Shown: one piece after another, positions 7,263-17,065 of the stretch
Layout: each line of letters starts with the position of its first letter
Position numbering within the stretch: position 1 is the first letter of the stretch
Assembly (NCBI GenBank): GCA_964618215.1
Contig: CAZTZE010000016.1
Span: 1 to 64,000 of the forward strand
Source: CG2-30-58-95 sp964618215
GTDB lineage: Bacteria > Chloroflexota > Anaerolineae > Anaerolineales > Villigracilaceae
Direction of reading: 5' to 3'
Length of the DNA stretch: 64,000 nucleotides
The notes under the pieces: generated by a model
Database searches by the model: none
The model's input: the letters and a program-made list of their open reading frames with translations, nothing else
What the model was told of the DNA's origin: nothing
Made by a program: the position numbers and the translations under genes

Positions 7263-8597
7263 ATGAAAAAGCACCTCACCATTCTGATTGCTGCGCTGGT
7301 CATCGCCAGCCAGTTGCTGATCGCCTGTGCGCCAGTGCCAACGCCGACGGCAACACTGGTACCACCCACTATGCCGCCAGCGCTGCCCAATGCGACCAGT
7401 GGCGCTGTCCCCACGGCAACGGCAGTTGCTTCTTCCGCGACTGCCACGTATGCTGTGGTGGATACCGGCCAGGCCAAGTGTTACAACAACTCGCAGGAAA
7501 TCACCTGCCCTGCTTCGGGCCAGTCCTTTTACGGACAGGATGCCAATTACACCGAAAACACACCATCTTATACCGACAACGGTGATGGCACAGTAACCGA
7601 TTTGGTAACCGGATTGATGTGGCAGAAAAGCCCGGATAGAAATGGTGACGGGGCGATCGATTATGCTGACAAGTTGTTCTTCGATGAAGCCCTGGCCTCG
7701 GCAGCATCGTTCAACCTGGCCGGGTATAACGATTGGCGATTACCAACCATTAAGGAGCTTTACTCCCTTATCATGTTCAGCGGAGCTGAGATAAGTCCTG
7801 ATGCGGCATCACCAGCAGATGGTGTCCCGTTTATTGACACCGCCTACTTTGATGTTGGCTACGGGGATCTTGGCGCAAACGAAAGGCTCATCGACGGCCA
7901 GGTTGCAACATCTACGATATATGGAAGCACAACAATGGGTGGAGATAGGACCATGTTCGGGGTGAATTTTGTCGACGGACGTATCAAAGGTTATCCAGCC
8001 GGTACACGGAAAAAGTATTACGTGCTGTACGTTCGCGGCAATATAACGTATGGAGACAACAAGTACGTAGACAATGGCGACGGAACGATTACCGACAGCG
8101 CAACCGGCCTGATGTGGATGAAGAACGATAACGGGGAAGGCATTCTGTGGGAGAATGCGTTGAGCTACGCCGAAGGTTTTGAATATGCCGGTTACACGGA
8201 TTGGCGCTTACCCAATGCCAAGGAGCTGCAGAGCATCGTTGACTACACGCGCTCTCCGGCAACAACCAATTCGGCCACCATCGCCCCAATGTTCAATTGC
8301 ACCTCGATTACCAATGAAGCGGGTGAAACAGATTACCCATTCTATTGGAGCAACACTACTTTTTCTTCGATGTCGCCAACGAATGGCACGGCTGCTGCCT
8401 ACATAAGCTTCGGAAGAGCCATGGGTTACATGGCTCAGCGTGGCAGTTGGATTGATGTACATGGCGCCGGCGCCCAGCGCAGCGATCCCAAGACCGGCGA
8501 CCCCGCCGATTTCCCGAACGGTCACGGTCCCCAAGGTGACGCCATCCGTATCTACAACTATGTGCGCCTGGTGCGCGGGGGAGTGCCAGTGCCGTGA
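7263..8597 (+). CDS. Lipoprotein with two DUF1566 (Lcl C-terminal) domains
   Basis: 444 residues. Signal peptide with lipobox LLIAC and a Thr/Pro/Ala linker. Then come two copies of the DUF1566 fold, each starting YxDNGDGTxTDxxTGLMW and each containing the hallmark AGYxDWRLPxxKEL: residues about 100-255 and 265-440. DUF1566 proteins are secreted, often bind calcium through the DNGDGT loop, and are abundant in environmental bacteria; no enzymatic activity is established. GAAAGGAG lies 8 nt before the ATG. It is divergent from the SH3 lipoprotein upstream, and the spacer promoter is duplicated in front of the exporter gene at 9461. Confidence 0.9.
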   Translation: MKKHLTILIAALVIASQLLIACAPVPTPTATLVPPTMPPALPNATSGAVPTATAVASSATATYAVVDTGQAKCYNNSQEITCPASGQSFYGQDANYTENTPSYTDNGDGTVTDLVTGLMWQKSPDRNGDGAIDYADKLFFDEALASAASFNLAGYNDWRLPTIKELYSLIMFSGAEISPDAASPADGVPFIDTAYFDVGYGDLGANERLIDGQVATSTIYGSTTMGGDRTMFGVNFVDGRIKGYPAGTRKKYYVLYVRGNITYGDNKYVDNGDGTITDSATGLMWMKNDNGEGILWENALSYAEGFEYAGYTDWRLPNAKELQSIVDYTRSPATTNSATIAPMFNCTSITNEAGETDYPFYWSNTTFSSMSPTNGTAAAYISFGRAMGYMAQRGSWIDVHGAGAQRSDPKTGDPADFPNGHGPQGDAIRIYNYVRLVRGGVPVP

Positions 8598-8662
8598 TCT
8601 CGACGGGCAGCATTCATTTTCCCCTGGTCGCGCATGTAAGCAGCAAGTGATTTCTCTGGATC

Positions 8663-8899
8663 ATGGAGGACGCATTGCTAACACGTATCCACAAGGGAAT
8701 CCCGGAACCAGTAACGGTCTATAACCCATCCAAAACCTACGATGGGTACACACTCTTCGCCCCCTGGAGGGGCAGCAAAGCCTGGCTCGTGGACATGCGC
8801 GGACGTTTCGTCCACTGCTGGAATATGCCGTACACTCCAGGAGAGAATTGTTATTTGTTGGCCAACGGGAACTTGCTCTACGCTGCACGCCTTTCTTAA
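8663..8899 (+). pseudogene. 5' fragment of an arylsulfotransferase-like gene
   Basis: 78 residues that read as the N-terminus of a larger beta-propeller protein of the arylsulfotransferase (ASST) type: VYNPSKTYDGYTLFAPW, then GSKAWLVDMRGRFVHCW and CYLLANGNLLYAA. The family is normally 350 residues or longer; here the frame stops soon after LLYAA. A truncated lipoprotein gene on the opposite strand begins about 60 bp further on, so the rest was probably lost in a deletion or recombination. The family assignment is from memory of motif style, at moderate confidence. Confidence 0.6.
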
Positions 8900-8959
8900 A
8901 GTCCGCTTTCGTGTCATGCTGAGGGGCGCTCTTTGCTCTGAAGCATCTCCAAAACAGGC

Positions 8960-9331
8960 CGCCGTGACCCAGCCTTTGCCGTCCGCTCCGGCTGCGTACT
9001 CGATCTGCAGCCAGGCGGCGGTCTCGTTCTTGCCGGTCAACGCCAGCACGGTGTCCGGCTGGATCATCCCCAGCACCTCGTAATCCGTTCCCGGCCCGCT
9101 GCGGACGTTGACCTGTACGGTGGCCGTTCCCGATAAGGGCGTGAAGGTCGCCGTCGGCGAAGGAGGCAGCGGCGTAAGCGTGGGCCGTGGCGTCTGGCTT
9201 GGGGCCAGTGTGGGCGAGGCAAGCGCGGCCGTCGCTGAAGCGTCCGGCGGAGAGACCGGACTACAGGCCGCGGCGAGCAAGGTCAGGGTCACAGCCGGAA
9301 TAGCAAGTTTCCAAAGAAATAGACGATTCAT
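8960..9331 (-). pseudogene. Truncated duplicate of the SH3-domain lipoprotein gene
   Basis: From the ATG at 9331 the product matches the lipoprotein at 5982-6869 almost residue for residue: lipobox LLAAAC, linker, and an SH3_3 domain through GWVTAA. It loses similarity at about 8960. The frame stays open to 8678 (217 residues), but the last roughly 90 residues are the antisense of the ASST fragment and of a 40-bp filler repeat. The C-terminal beta domain of the intact copy is missing. A lipoprotein consisting of the SH3 domain plus a random tail could still be made. Confidence 0.75.
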
Positions 9332-9460
9332 ATTATCCTGGGGACAATTGTACCCAAGTTACGGATAATCTACACAATGTCTATATAACATCATCATGGT
9401 TCCTTTAAACTCCTTTGCTATACTCCAACACGGTCGAATTCAATTGTGATAGGAGGAACA

Positions 9461-10855
9461 ATGAAATCGCGCACATTCAAGAAGGTGCTGTGGATCACTC
9501 TAATTGTAGTGGTGCTCGCTGGCGCGGGCGGCTATGGCTATTATAGATGGCGCCAGGCGCAAGTCAGCGATACCCAAACGTCAACGCTGCAAACGGCGAC
9601 CGTGCGCCAGGGTGACCTGATCCTGCGCGCCACCGGGACAGGGACACTTGTGCCTGTGACGGAGGCGGATCTTGGTTTCCGCAGCGGGGGTCAATTGACC
9701 AGCGTTTTCGTCAAGGTTGGCGACAGGGTGGAGGCCGGGCAATTGCTGGCACAATTGGACGACTCATCCCAGCAAACCAAACTGGCTCAAGCCAAACAGA
9801 CCCTGCTCGAACTGACATCTCCGGCGGCGATCGCCGCCGCCCAACAGAGCGTCGCCCTGGCTCAAAAAAATGTCTACAATGCTCAAGTGGCACTTAATAA
9901 CCTGAATATTGGGGTGAATGAAGCCTTGCTGATCAATGCTGAAGCGAGCCTGACCCTGGCTCTCCGTCAGGAGGAGAGAGCACAGGAAGCCTATGACAAA
10001 GTAGCCCACATGTCTCATGATGAATCGCAGTGGGCAAACGCATATCAGGCGCTCTATGCCGCTCAACAGCAACGTAAAACAGCCCAATATTATGTGAATT
10101 TGTACTCGGCGAAACCCATTCAACGGCAAATTGACGAGGCGGAAGCCAATCTGGCGCTTGCCGAAGCGCGCCTGGTTGAATCCCAAAATTTCCTGGCCGC
10201 TTTGACCGGCGGCGAGGTGCCAGCCGATGCGACCGGGACGGGACTGGCGCAGCTCAATCAGGCCAAGCTCAATGTTCAAACTGCGCAAGATGATCTCGAA
10301 GCCACGCGGCTCTTCGCCACCTTTTCCGGAACCGTGATGGCTGTCAATGCCCAGGTTGGCGAGTCGGTTGGGTCGGGCGTGATCATCACAATCGCAGATC
10401 TAAGCCAGGCAAATATCGTCTTCTACATGGACGAGAGTGATTGGAATAATATCAAGCCTGGTTTCGTTGCAGAAGTTATTTTTGATGCATTGCCAGATCA
10501 GGTCTTTACCGGCAAAGTCATCCAGGTCGAGCCTCGTCTTGTCACCGTACAAATGTCGTCCTTGGTCCAGGGCTTGATCCAACTCGATCAACCATTTACT
10601 GATCTCCAATTGCCGATCGGTGTGAGCGCTGCGGTGGATGTAATTTCCGGACAGGCGCTGAATGCTGTTCTGGTGCCCGTCGAGGCATTGCGTGAATTGT
10701 CTCCGGGGCAGTATGCGGTCTTTGTCATGGAAAATGGCAAGCCGATACTACGCAAAGTCGAAGTCGGTCTGCAGGATCTGACTTTTGCCGAGATCAAATC
10801 CGGTCTGAAGGCAGGGGAGGTGGTATCCACCGGCATTGTGGAGACCAATCAATGA
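9461..10855 (+). CDS. MacA/HlyD-type periplasmic adaptor of an ABC exporter
   Basis: 464 residues. The start at 9461 is fixed by AGGAGG 4 nt upstream; a GTG-initiated extension would overlap that site. One N-terminal TM (VLWITLIVVVLAGAGGYGYY) anchors the protein. The first lipoyl half follows (about residues 45-105, with VFVKVGDRVEAGQLLAQLD), then a long alpha-helical hairpin (105-265), the second lipoyl half (GTVMAVNAQVGESVGSG) and a beta-barrel/membrane-proximal domain. It links a MacB-type permease to an outer layer or to substrate. Its stop overlaps the ATG of the ATPase gene (ATGA), so the two are translationally coupled. Confidence 0.93.
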   Translation: MKSRTFKKVLWITLIVVVLAGAGGYGYYRWRQAQVSDTQTSTLQTATVRQGDLILRATGTGTLVPVTEADLGFRSGGQLTSVFVKVGDRVEAGQLLAQLDDSSQQTKLAQAKQTLLELTSPAAIAAAQQSVALAQKNVYNAQVALNNLNIGVNEALLINAEASLTLALRQEERAQEAYDKVAHMSHDESQWANAYQALYAAQQQRKTAQYYVNLYSAKPIQRQIDEAEANLALAEARLVESQNFLAALTGGEVPADATGTGLAQLNQAKLNVQTAQDDLEATRLFATFSGTVMAVNAQVGESVGSGVIITIADLSQANIVFYMDESDWNNIKPGFVAEVIFDALPDQVFTGKVIQVEPRLVTVQMSSLVQGLIQLDQPFTDLQLPIGVSAAVDVISGQALNAVLVPVEALRELSPGQYAVFVMENGKPILRKVEVGLQDLTFAEIKSGLKAGEVVSTGIVETNQ

Positions 10856-11590
10856 TTGCGACACGCACGATTATCGAGACCATTGATCTCACCAAAATAT
10901 ATGGGATGGGGGATGTCAGCGTGACCGCGCTGGATGGTGTGAACATCCACATCGAAGCCGGCGAATTCGTCGCCATCATGGGGCCATCCGGTTCAGGCAA
11001 GAGTACGCTGCTGAACATCCTGGGCTGCCTGGCACGCCCGACATCTGGAAAGTACATCTTGGACGGTGAAGATGTGAGCAATCTTGACAAGGTGCAGTTG
11101 GCCGCCATCCGCAACCGCAAGCTCGGCTTCATTTTTCAATCCTACAACCTCCTGCCGCGCACGACCGCCTTGCGAAATGTAATGCTGCCTTTGCTTTATG
11201 ACCGCAAACGCAAGAATCCGCCGGGGCAATGGGAAGAAATCGCCAAAAAAGTGCTCGACGCGGTTGGTCTGGGAGAGCGCATGAATCATCAGCCGCAGGA
11301 ACTCTCCGGCGGTCAGCAGCAGCGCGTGGCAATTGCGCGCGCCCTGGTCAACGACCCGGTGCTCATCATTGCCGACGAACCGACTGGCAATCTGGATAGC
11401 CGTTCAGGTGAAGAGCTTATGCTCCTGATGGATAAGTTTCACCGACAGGGAACTACGCTCGTAATCGTCACCCACGACCCGATCGTTGCCGCGCACACGG
11501 AACGCACCATCCATCTGAAAGACGGGCGCGTGGATACGATTGTGCACAATGGACATTCAAAGCAACTTCGCGGTGAGAAGAAGGTGAAAT

Positions 11591-11604
<14 letters not shown>
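10852..11604 (+). CDS. ABC transporter ATPase, MacB/LolD family
   Basis: 250 residues, cytoplasmic. Walker A GPSGSGKS at residues 44-51, Q-loop FIFQSYN, ABC signature LSGGQQQR, Walker B VLIIADEP, and H-loop VTHD. Length and the YNLLPRTTALRNVMLP segment match the MacB/LolD/FtsE class, which powers MacB-like permeases by mechanotransmission. It overlaps the adaptor gene by 4 nt and the permease gene by 14 nt, so adaptor, ATPase and permease form one transcriptional unit. The substrate is unknown; peptides, lipopeptides or antimicrobial compounds are typical. Confidence 0.95.
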
Positions 11605-12829
<1,225 letters not shown>

Positions 12830-12847
12830 ATTGAAAGGAAACTTGGT

Positions 12848-13471
12848 ATGAAAAAGATTCTACTTCCCATATTAATTCTCTCCACTTTGATCCTCGCGGC
12901 CTGCGGGAGCACTGCCACGAGCGACAGCCAGAGCGGATTCACCACGGATGCAAACGTTACCACGGATGCAAACGTTTCTCTATCTCCGCAGTTAGAACTG
13001 CTCCTCGGCACCTTCGAACTGGAAGGGACGGAAAACGCCGTCACCGCCGAGCAAGCCGCTGAACTGATCCCGTTATGGCAGGCCTATAAATTCTTGAGCC
13101 AAAGCGATACTGCCGCGCAGGAAGAAATTGACGGGTTGGTTCAGCAGATCAAGGATACGCTGACGCAAAAACAAATAGATGCCATCCGCGCCATGGAACT
13201 GACCGGGCAGGATATGTTCACGATCATGCAGGAAAAAGGCATCACCTCCGGGTTTGGCGGCGGGGGGAGAATCTCTGGCACGCCGCAGCCGGGGCAAATG
13301 CCCGACGGATTCGTCCCCGGTCAGGGCCCGGGTGGTGGTTCCGGCGGCCAAGGGTTTACTCCCGAACAGATGGCGACTGCCCAAGCGGGCCGTTCACAAC
13401 GGGCAATGAACACCAACCGCATTCCAGCGGCTTTGTTCGATGCGCTGATTGAGTTGCTCGAATCCAAATAA
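12848..13471 (+). CDS. Lipoprotein of unknown function linked to the MacAB-like exporter
   Basis: 207 residues. Signal peptide and lipobox LILAAC (Cys19). A short tandem duplication TTDANV-TTDANV follows the lipid anchor. The central part is helical and charged (QEEIDGLVQQIKDTLTQKQIDAI), and the C-terminal third is Gly/Pro-rich (GQGPGGGSGGQG) followed by a short helix. AAGGAAA lies before the ATG, 18 nt after the permease stop, so it is the fourth gene of the operon. It may be a periplasmic partner or substrate-binding accessory. Similar small lipoproteins accompany MacAB-like exporters in Gram-positive-type envelopes, but no defined family is recognised. Confidence 0.8.
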   Translation: MKKILLPILILSTLILAACGSTATSDSQSGFTTDANVTTDANVSLSPQLELLLGTFELEGTENAVTAEQAAELIPLWQAYKFLSQSDTAAQEEIDGLVQQIKDTLTQKQIDAIRAMELTGQDMFTIMQEKGITSGFGGGGRISGTPQPGQMPDGFVPGQGPGGGSGGQGFTPEQMATAQAGRSQRAMNTNRIPAALFDALIELLESK

Positions 13472-13500
13472 TTTGGTGCGGGATGATCTCCCGAATCAAA

Positions 13501-13647
13501 CAATTAGAGTAACTGCTCAACCTGAGTGTCATTCTGAGCCGCTGGTGTTCTTCCAGCGGCGAAGAATCTCCTCCGACTGGCTTTGAGACCCTTCGGTCGC
13601 AAAGAACGCTCCCTCAGGGTGACAGGCCTGAGCAGTTACCAATTAGA
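13501..13647. mobile_element. MITE-like element with 8-bp target duplication
   Basis: A 131-bp element (13509-13639) ends in the perfect 11-bp inverted repeats GTAACTGCTCA and TGAGCAGTTAC. It is flanked by the identical octamer CAATTAGA at 13501-13508 and 13640-13647. The interior is the GTCATTCTGAG...CTCAGGGTGACA filler, itself self-complementary. There is no coding capacity. The exact direct repeat marks it as a transposed unit rather than a chance hairpin. Confidence 0.8.
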
Positions 13648-13685
13648 TTGGTATACTTCTCTTATCTAACCCCAGCGAGGATGTT

Positions 13686-14369
13686 GTGACTAAAACCGTC
13701 CTGGTTGTTGACGATGAAATGCGGCTGGTTTCTCTGGTCGAAACATATTTGACCCAGAACGGTTATCGCGTCGTCACCGCGCCGAATGGGGTGGAAGCCC
13801 TCTCTATCGCCCGGCGTGAAAATCCAGATTTGATCATCCTCGACATTATGATGCCCGAAATGGATGGCTATGAGTTTATGCGGAAATATCGGGCTGAACG
13901 CGACACGCCGATCATCCTGTTGACAGCTCGCGTAGAAGACGACGAAAAAGTGATCGGGCTTGAACTGGGGGCTGATGATTACGTTACCAAACCTTTTCGT
14001 CCTCGCGAACTGATGGCGCGCGTGAAAGCTGTGCTGCGTCGTGGCGGCATGAAAGAGCCGATGGTGAAAATCCTGCGCGCGGCTGACATCAGCCTGGATC
14101 GGGAAAGCCGCACTGTCCAAGTTGCAAATCGCTACGTTGATCTGACTCCATCCGAATTTGAATTGCTCGCCGCCTTGGTATCTGCGCCGGGGCGCGTATT
14201 CTCACGTCTCGATTTGCTCGATATTATTCAGGGTGTGCGCTTCGAAGGTTACGAACGCACGATTGATCTGCACGTCAAAAACCTGCGAGCAAAGATCGAG
14301 CCTGTACCCCGCTCGCCGCGTTATATCGAAACGGTTTATGGCGTGGGGTATCGTTTTGCCAGGAAATAA
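13686..14369 (+). CDS. OmpR/PhoB-family response regulator
   Basis: 227 residues from a GTG start with GCGAGG upstream. Receiver domain residues 1-120: acidic pair D9/D10, phospho-acceptor D53 (LIILDIMMPE), Thr near 80 (ILLTA) and Lys near 103 (VTKPF). The winged-helix DNA-binding domain (about 130-226) has the typical LTPSEFELL, IDLHVKNLRAKIE and VYGVGYRF. The sensor-kinase gene follows after 4 nt. The position directly downstream of the exporter operon suggests that it regulates exporter expression, as in many envelope-stress systems; the MITE at 13501-13647 now separates the two. Confidence 0.95.
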   Translation: MTKTVLVVDDEMRLVSLVETYLTQNGYRVVTAPNGVEALSIARRENPDLIILDIMMPEMDGYEFMRKYRAERDTPIILLTARVEDDEKVIGLELGADDYVTKPFRPRELMARVKAVLRRGGMKEPMVKILRAADISLDRESRTVQVANRYVDLTPSEFELLAALVSAPGRVFSRLDLLDIIQGVRFEGYERTIDLHVKNLRAKIEPVPRSPRYIETVYGVGYRFARK

Positions 14370-14373
14370 AACC

Positions 14374-15717
14374 ATGCGTTCGATTACGGTCAAATTGTTG
14401 CTTGCGTTTTTAGTCGTCAGCATGCTCAGTGTTGTCTTGATTGTGTTATCTGCGCGTTGGATGACAGAAAGAGAATTCAGAAGTTTTCTCTTCGACCAGA
14501 ACCGGAACAACATCATTTCTACACTGGCAGATTACTATAGCAAAAACGGGGCCTGGGATGGTGTTGAAAATGCGCTGATGGTTCCGGGAGAACCGCCTCC
14601 CCCGCGAGGCATCGAAGGGGGCAGGTGGTTTTTTACGCTTGTAGATAACAGCAATCATGTTGTGCTTGCAGGCCCGGGAGATCAGGTTGGTGAGCTATTG
14701 CCCCAGGCAGACATTAAAAATGGACTACCCATAAAAGTATCCGGGAGTACGGTCGGGATCATGGTGACCAGGCAGCCGTCCGTTCGCGTGAATCCCGCTG
14801 AAACCGCGTTCCTCGACCGTATCAAGCAGATCTACCTTCTGAGCGCCATTGCCGTGATTGCGTTGGCTTTATTGCTGGCTTTCTTGCTTTCGCGCACATT
14901 GACCCGCCCCATTCGTGAATTAATTGTGGCAACCCGCGCTATCTCTGCGGGCGAATTGAAACAGAGTGTACCCGTCCGCTCGCGCGATGAGTTGGGCGAA
15001 CTGGCGGCTTCATTCAATCAGATGAATGCAGAACTGGTTCGTTCACTCAATCTGCGCCGCCAGATGACCGCCGACATAGCCCATGAACTACGTACACCGA
15101 TCAGCGTTATTCTCGGACATGCAGATGCCGTCCACGATGGGGTGTTGCCGCCCTCGCAGGAAGTCTTCGACATCATTCGGGATGAGGCCGCCCGGTTGGA
15201 GAGTCTAGTGGAAGACCTGCGCATATTGACCCTGGCAGATGCGGGTGAGTTGCGGTTGAATCCACAGGCCATTGACCCGCAAAAATTCCTGGAGGACGTG
15301 CGCACTGTCCATCTGATTGGCGCCAGCCAAAAAGATATTTCACTGGAACTCAAGGATGCGTCTGGCCTGCCGGAGGTCGAAATAGACACAGGTAAAATGA
15401 TGCAGGTCTTGAGTAATTTGCTGGATAACGCCTTGCGTTACACGCCCAAAGGCGGCCATATTACCCTTTCTGCGCAACAGGTTGAAGGAGCAATCGAAAT
15501 TCGTCTGGCAGATAGCGGCCCAGGGCTGGAGCCGGAAGAACTGGCGCACATCTTTGACCGGTTCTACCGGGCGAATGACTCCCGTCAAAGGGAAGAAGGC
15601 GGCTCAGGGCTTGGGCTGGCCATTTCAAAGTCCATTTTGGAAGCGCATGGCGGACGTATTCGCGCGGAAAGCGTCAAAGGCCAGGGGCTGACGGTCGTTA
15701 TTAGCCTTCCAATCTAA
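14374..15717 (+). CDS. Sensor histidine kinase
   Basis: 447 residues from the ATG at 14374, 4 nt after the regulator stop; the frame is open further upstream but overlaps the regulator gene. TM1 about residues 8-28 (LLAFLVVSMLSVVLIVLSA), an extracytoplasmic domain of about 120 residues, and TM2 about 153-173 (LLSAIAVIALALLLAFLLS). HAMP domain to about 230. Dimerisation box TADIAHELRTPIS carries the phospho-accepting His; N-box NLLDNALRYT, G1 LADSGPG, F-box FDRFYR, G2 GGSGLGLAI. It is the partner of the regulator at 13686. The ligand is unknown; envelope stress or a compound exported by the adjacent pump is plausible. Confidence 0.95.
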   Translation: MRSITVKLLLAFLVVSMLSVVLIVLSARWMTEREFRSFLFDQNRNNIISTLADYYSKNGAWDGVENALMVPGEPPPPRGIEGGRWFFTLVDNSNHVVLAGPGDQVGELLPQADIKNGLPIKVSGSTVGIMVTRQPSVRVNPAETAFLDRIKQIYLLSAIAVIALALLLAFLLSRTLTRPIRELIVATRAISAGELKQSVPVRSRDELGELAASFNQMNAELVRSLNLRRQMTADIAHELRTPISVILGHADAVHDGVLPPSQEVFDIIRDEAARLESLVEDLRILTLADAGELRLNPQAIDPQKFLEDVRTVHLIGASQKDISLELKDASGLPEVEIDTGKMMQVLSNLLDNALRYTPKGGHITLSAQQVEGAIEIRLADSGPGLEPEELAHIFDRFYRANDSRQREEGGSGLGLAISKSILEAHGGRIRAESVKGQGLTVVISLPI

Positions 15718-15745
15718 AATCTTTGTCCCCCATCCTGGCCTAAAG

Positions 15746-15774
15746 TTTTTACATTTCCTCCATAATTTCTACAT
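15746..15774 (+). promoter_or_regulatory. Candidate response-regulator direct repeat
   Basis: TTTTTACAT (15746-15754) and TTTCTACAT (15766-15774) are near-identical half-sites 20 bp apart, the spacing used by OmpR/PhoB-type dimers on one DNA face. They lie about 70 bp upstream of the gene at 15843 and just after the two-component genes. Functional assignment is inferred. Confidence 0.35.
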
Positions 15775-15842
15775 CATTTTTCGAGGCGCTGTGTTACAGT
15801 AGGGTCGAAACACCTTATTCGGTGTTCAAATGGAGGTATGAA

Positions 15843-16274
15843 ATGAAAAAATGGATTGTACGCATCGTCCTCGCGATAGTGGTGCTGGGCTTACTGGCCG
15901 CAGCCGGGTTTGCCATCTACCGTGTCGGCTATACTCAGGGCGTGCTGGCTGCCAGTACCAGCGAAGGCGTTCAGCCAGGATGGCTAAGTGGCAGACTGCC
16001 AGGCGGCCCAATGGGATTCCATGAGCGCTTTAGCACCCCGAGGCGCAGTTTCGATGAAGGATATTTTCCAATGCGCGGCTCGTCGCGAGGGGGTTTGTTC
16101 TTCTCACCCCTGGCACCCATTCTAGGGTTGGCTTTCTTCGGCGTTGTCGTTTGGTTGATCTATAAATTTGTCATCGCTTTCACCCGTGGCCAAGGATGGC
16201 AATTGACCTTCCGCCCGCACCCAGAGGAAAAAACCACCTCGGACACTGTGCAGCCGGTTCGGAGTAAAAAGTAA
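15843..16274 (+). CDS. Small two-TM membrane protein
   Basis: About 143 residues from the ATG at 15843, chosen because GGAGG lies 6 nt upstream. TM1 residues about 5-27 (VRIVLAIVVLGLLAAAGFAIY), an Arg/Gly/Ser-rich external loop, TM2 about 90-112 (APILGLAFFGVVVWLIYKFVIAF), and a short charged tail. No family is recognised. It follows a two-component system, with possible regulator half-sites upstream, so it may be a target or accessory of that system. A bidirectional terminator follows. Confidence 0.75.
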   Translation: MKKWIVRIVLAIVVLGLLAAAGFAIYRVGYTQGVLAASTSEGVQPGWLSGRLPGGPMGFHERFSTPRRSFDEGYFPMRGSSRGGLFFSPLAPILGLAFFGVVVWLIYKFVIAFTRGQGWQLTFRPHPEEKTTSDTVQPVRSKK

Positions 16275-16329
16275 GGCTACCCTCTCCCTTTCCGACCTGC
16301 TGACATAATGCATGCCCTTGATAGCACGG

Positions 16330-16358
16330 AAAATCCGCCTCGGGTGAGGCGGGTTTTG
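16330..16358. terminator. Bidirectional rho-independent terminator
   Basis: Perfect 7-bp stem CCGCCTC-GGGT-GAGGCGG followed by GTTTTGC on the plus strand and ATTTTCC on the minus strand. It lies between convergent genes ending at 16274 (+) and 16363 (-). Confidence 0.8.
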
Positions 16359-16362
16359 CTTT

Positions 16363-16530
16363 CTACTTTCCTTTGGCCGCGGCCAGCCGACACCAGGCGT
16401 AGAGCGCGTCGTAGACTTCAAACTGGGTTTCCAGATTCTCCAAGTCATCCAGGAAACCCCGGCTGAAGCCGCTGGCGATGGTTTCCAAGCCGCGCGCGAT
16501 GGGATCACTGGCAATGTCTTCCGAATCCAT
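16363..16530 (-). CDS. Small acidic protein of 55 residues
   Basis: Minus-strand ATG at 16530 to TAG at 16363: MDSEDIASDPIARGLE... through FLDDLENLETQFEVYDAL to a Lys-ending tail (AAAKGK). The composition is amphipathic and acidic with a likely helical core, quite unlike its antisense frames. It ends just before the terminator at 16330-16358. The Shine-Dalgarno is weak. No family is recognised; it is a probable but unproven small gene. Confidence 0.55.
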   Translation of the reverse strand: MDSEDIASDPIARGLETIASGFSRGFLDDLENLETQFEVYDALYAWCRLAAAKGK

Positions 16531-16585
16531 ACTTCTGTTAGATCACCACCCCAGATTGTTTGGGCAAGTACGCGTATGAGGGAAG

Positions 16586-16657
16586 TGCCCCTGGGCAGAC
16601 TCGAACTGCCGCTTTCGGCTCCGGAGGCCGACGCTCTATCCACTGAGCTACAGGGGC
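16586..16657 (-). tRNA. tRNA-Arg (anticodon CCG)
   Basis: Cloverleaf is complete on the minus strand: acceptor GCCCCTG/CAGGGGC, D-stem GCTC/GAGC, anticodon stem TCGGC/GCCGA with loop CTCCGGA (anticodon CCG), T-arm GGCAG-TTCGAGT-CTGCC, discriminator A. CCA is not encoded. TAAAAT about 15 nt upstream may be the -10 box. Confidence 0.95.
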
Positions 16658-17065
16658 AACGCGTCAGATTTTACCACAAAGTCTTACAGGTCTGATCGGT
16701 CTACAGCCCTAAACTTCCATGAGCGTGTCTATCAGCAGCGTGATGGCCTTTGCGTATTCAGGTAAGCTGGTAGTGGGCATGTTCGAGTTCCCCTAAGAGA
16801 GCACTGAAAAAGTCCCCCTTTTGAAATTGACCTGTCCAGAAAGTGGGGCAAACTTGGTTGAAAAGTGGCTATTCTGCTGGCGTCGTCCCAAAATAATGAC
16901 AATTTTAGTGGCAAAGTGGGGCGTTAATTCAGAGGCACTTTTCGGGAAGGGGTTTTTCAGCGGCCTCCTAGGGCTGTTGCAAAGTCCGGATTGGCAGAAG
17001 TGCGTCGCACCATTTTGAACGAGATGAGCCTTTTCGATGAGAAGCAGTAAGTCTTGTCAGACATG
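16658..17065. other. Gene-free stretch with IS debris and a gene-tail remnant
   Basis: No complete gene. It contains the tRNA upstream region, an inverted-repeat element at 16803-16978, and, on the plus strand, an open tail that reads SGLAEVRRTILNEMSLFDEKQ-stop (ending 17050). That tail looks like the natural C-terminus of a lost gene and has no start in its frame. Confidence 0.6.
16803..16978. mobile_element. Non-autonomous IS remnant with inverted ends
   Basis: Left end CACTGAAAAAGTCCCCC and right end GGGGTTTTTCAGCGG are imperfect inverted repeats (shared core CTGAAAAA-CCCC) about 175 bp apart. The interior has no open frame with protein-like composition. The ends resemble those of IS1182-like transposons (from memory), and the element sits 3' of a tRNA gene. 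Confidence 0.5.

Noticed and set aside
16122..16643. 173-codon minus-strand frame across the small ORF, terminator and part of tRNA-Arg
   Set aside because: It runs through the terminator hairpin, the tRNA gene and the 3' end of the plus-strand membrane-protein gene; the 55-residue frame in another phase is better.
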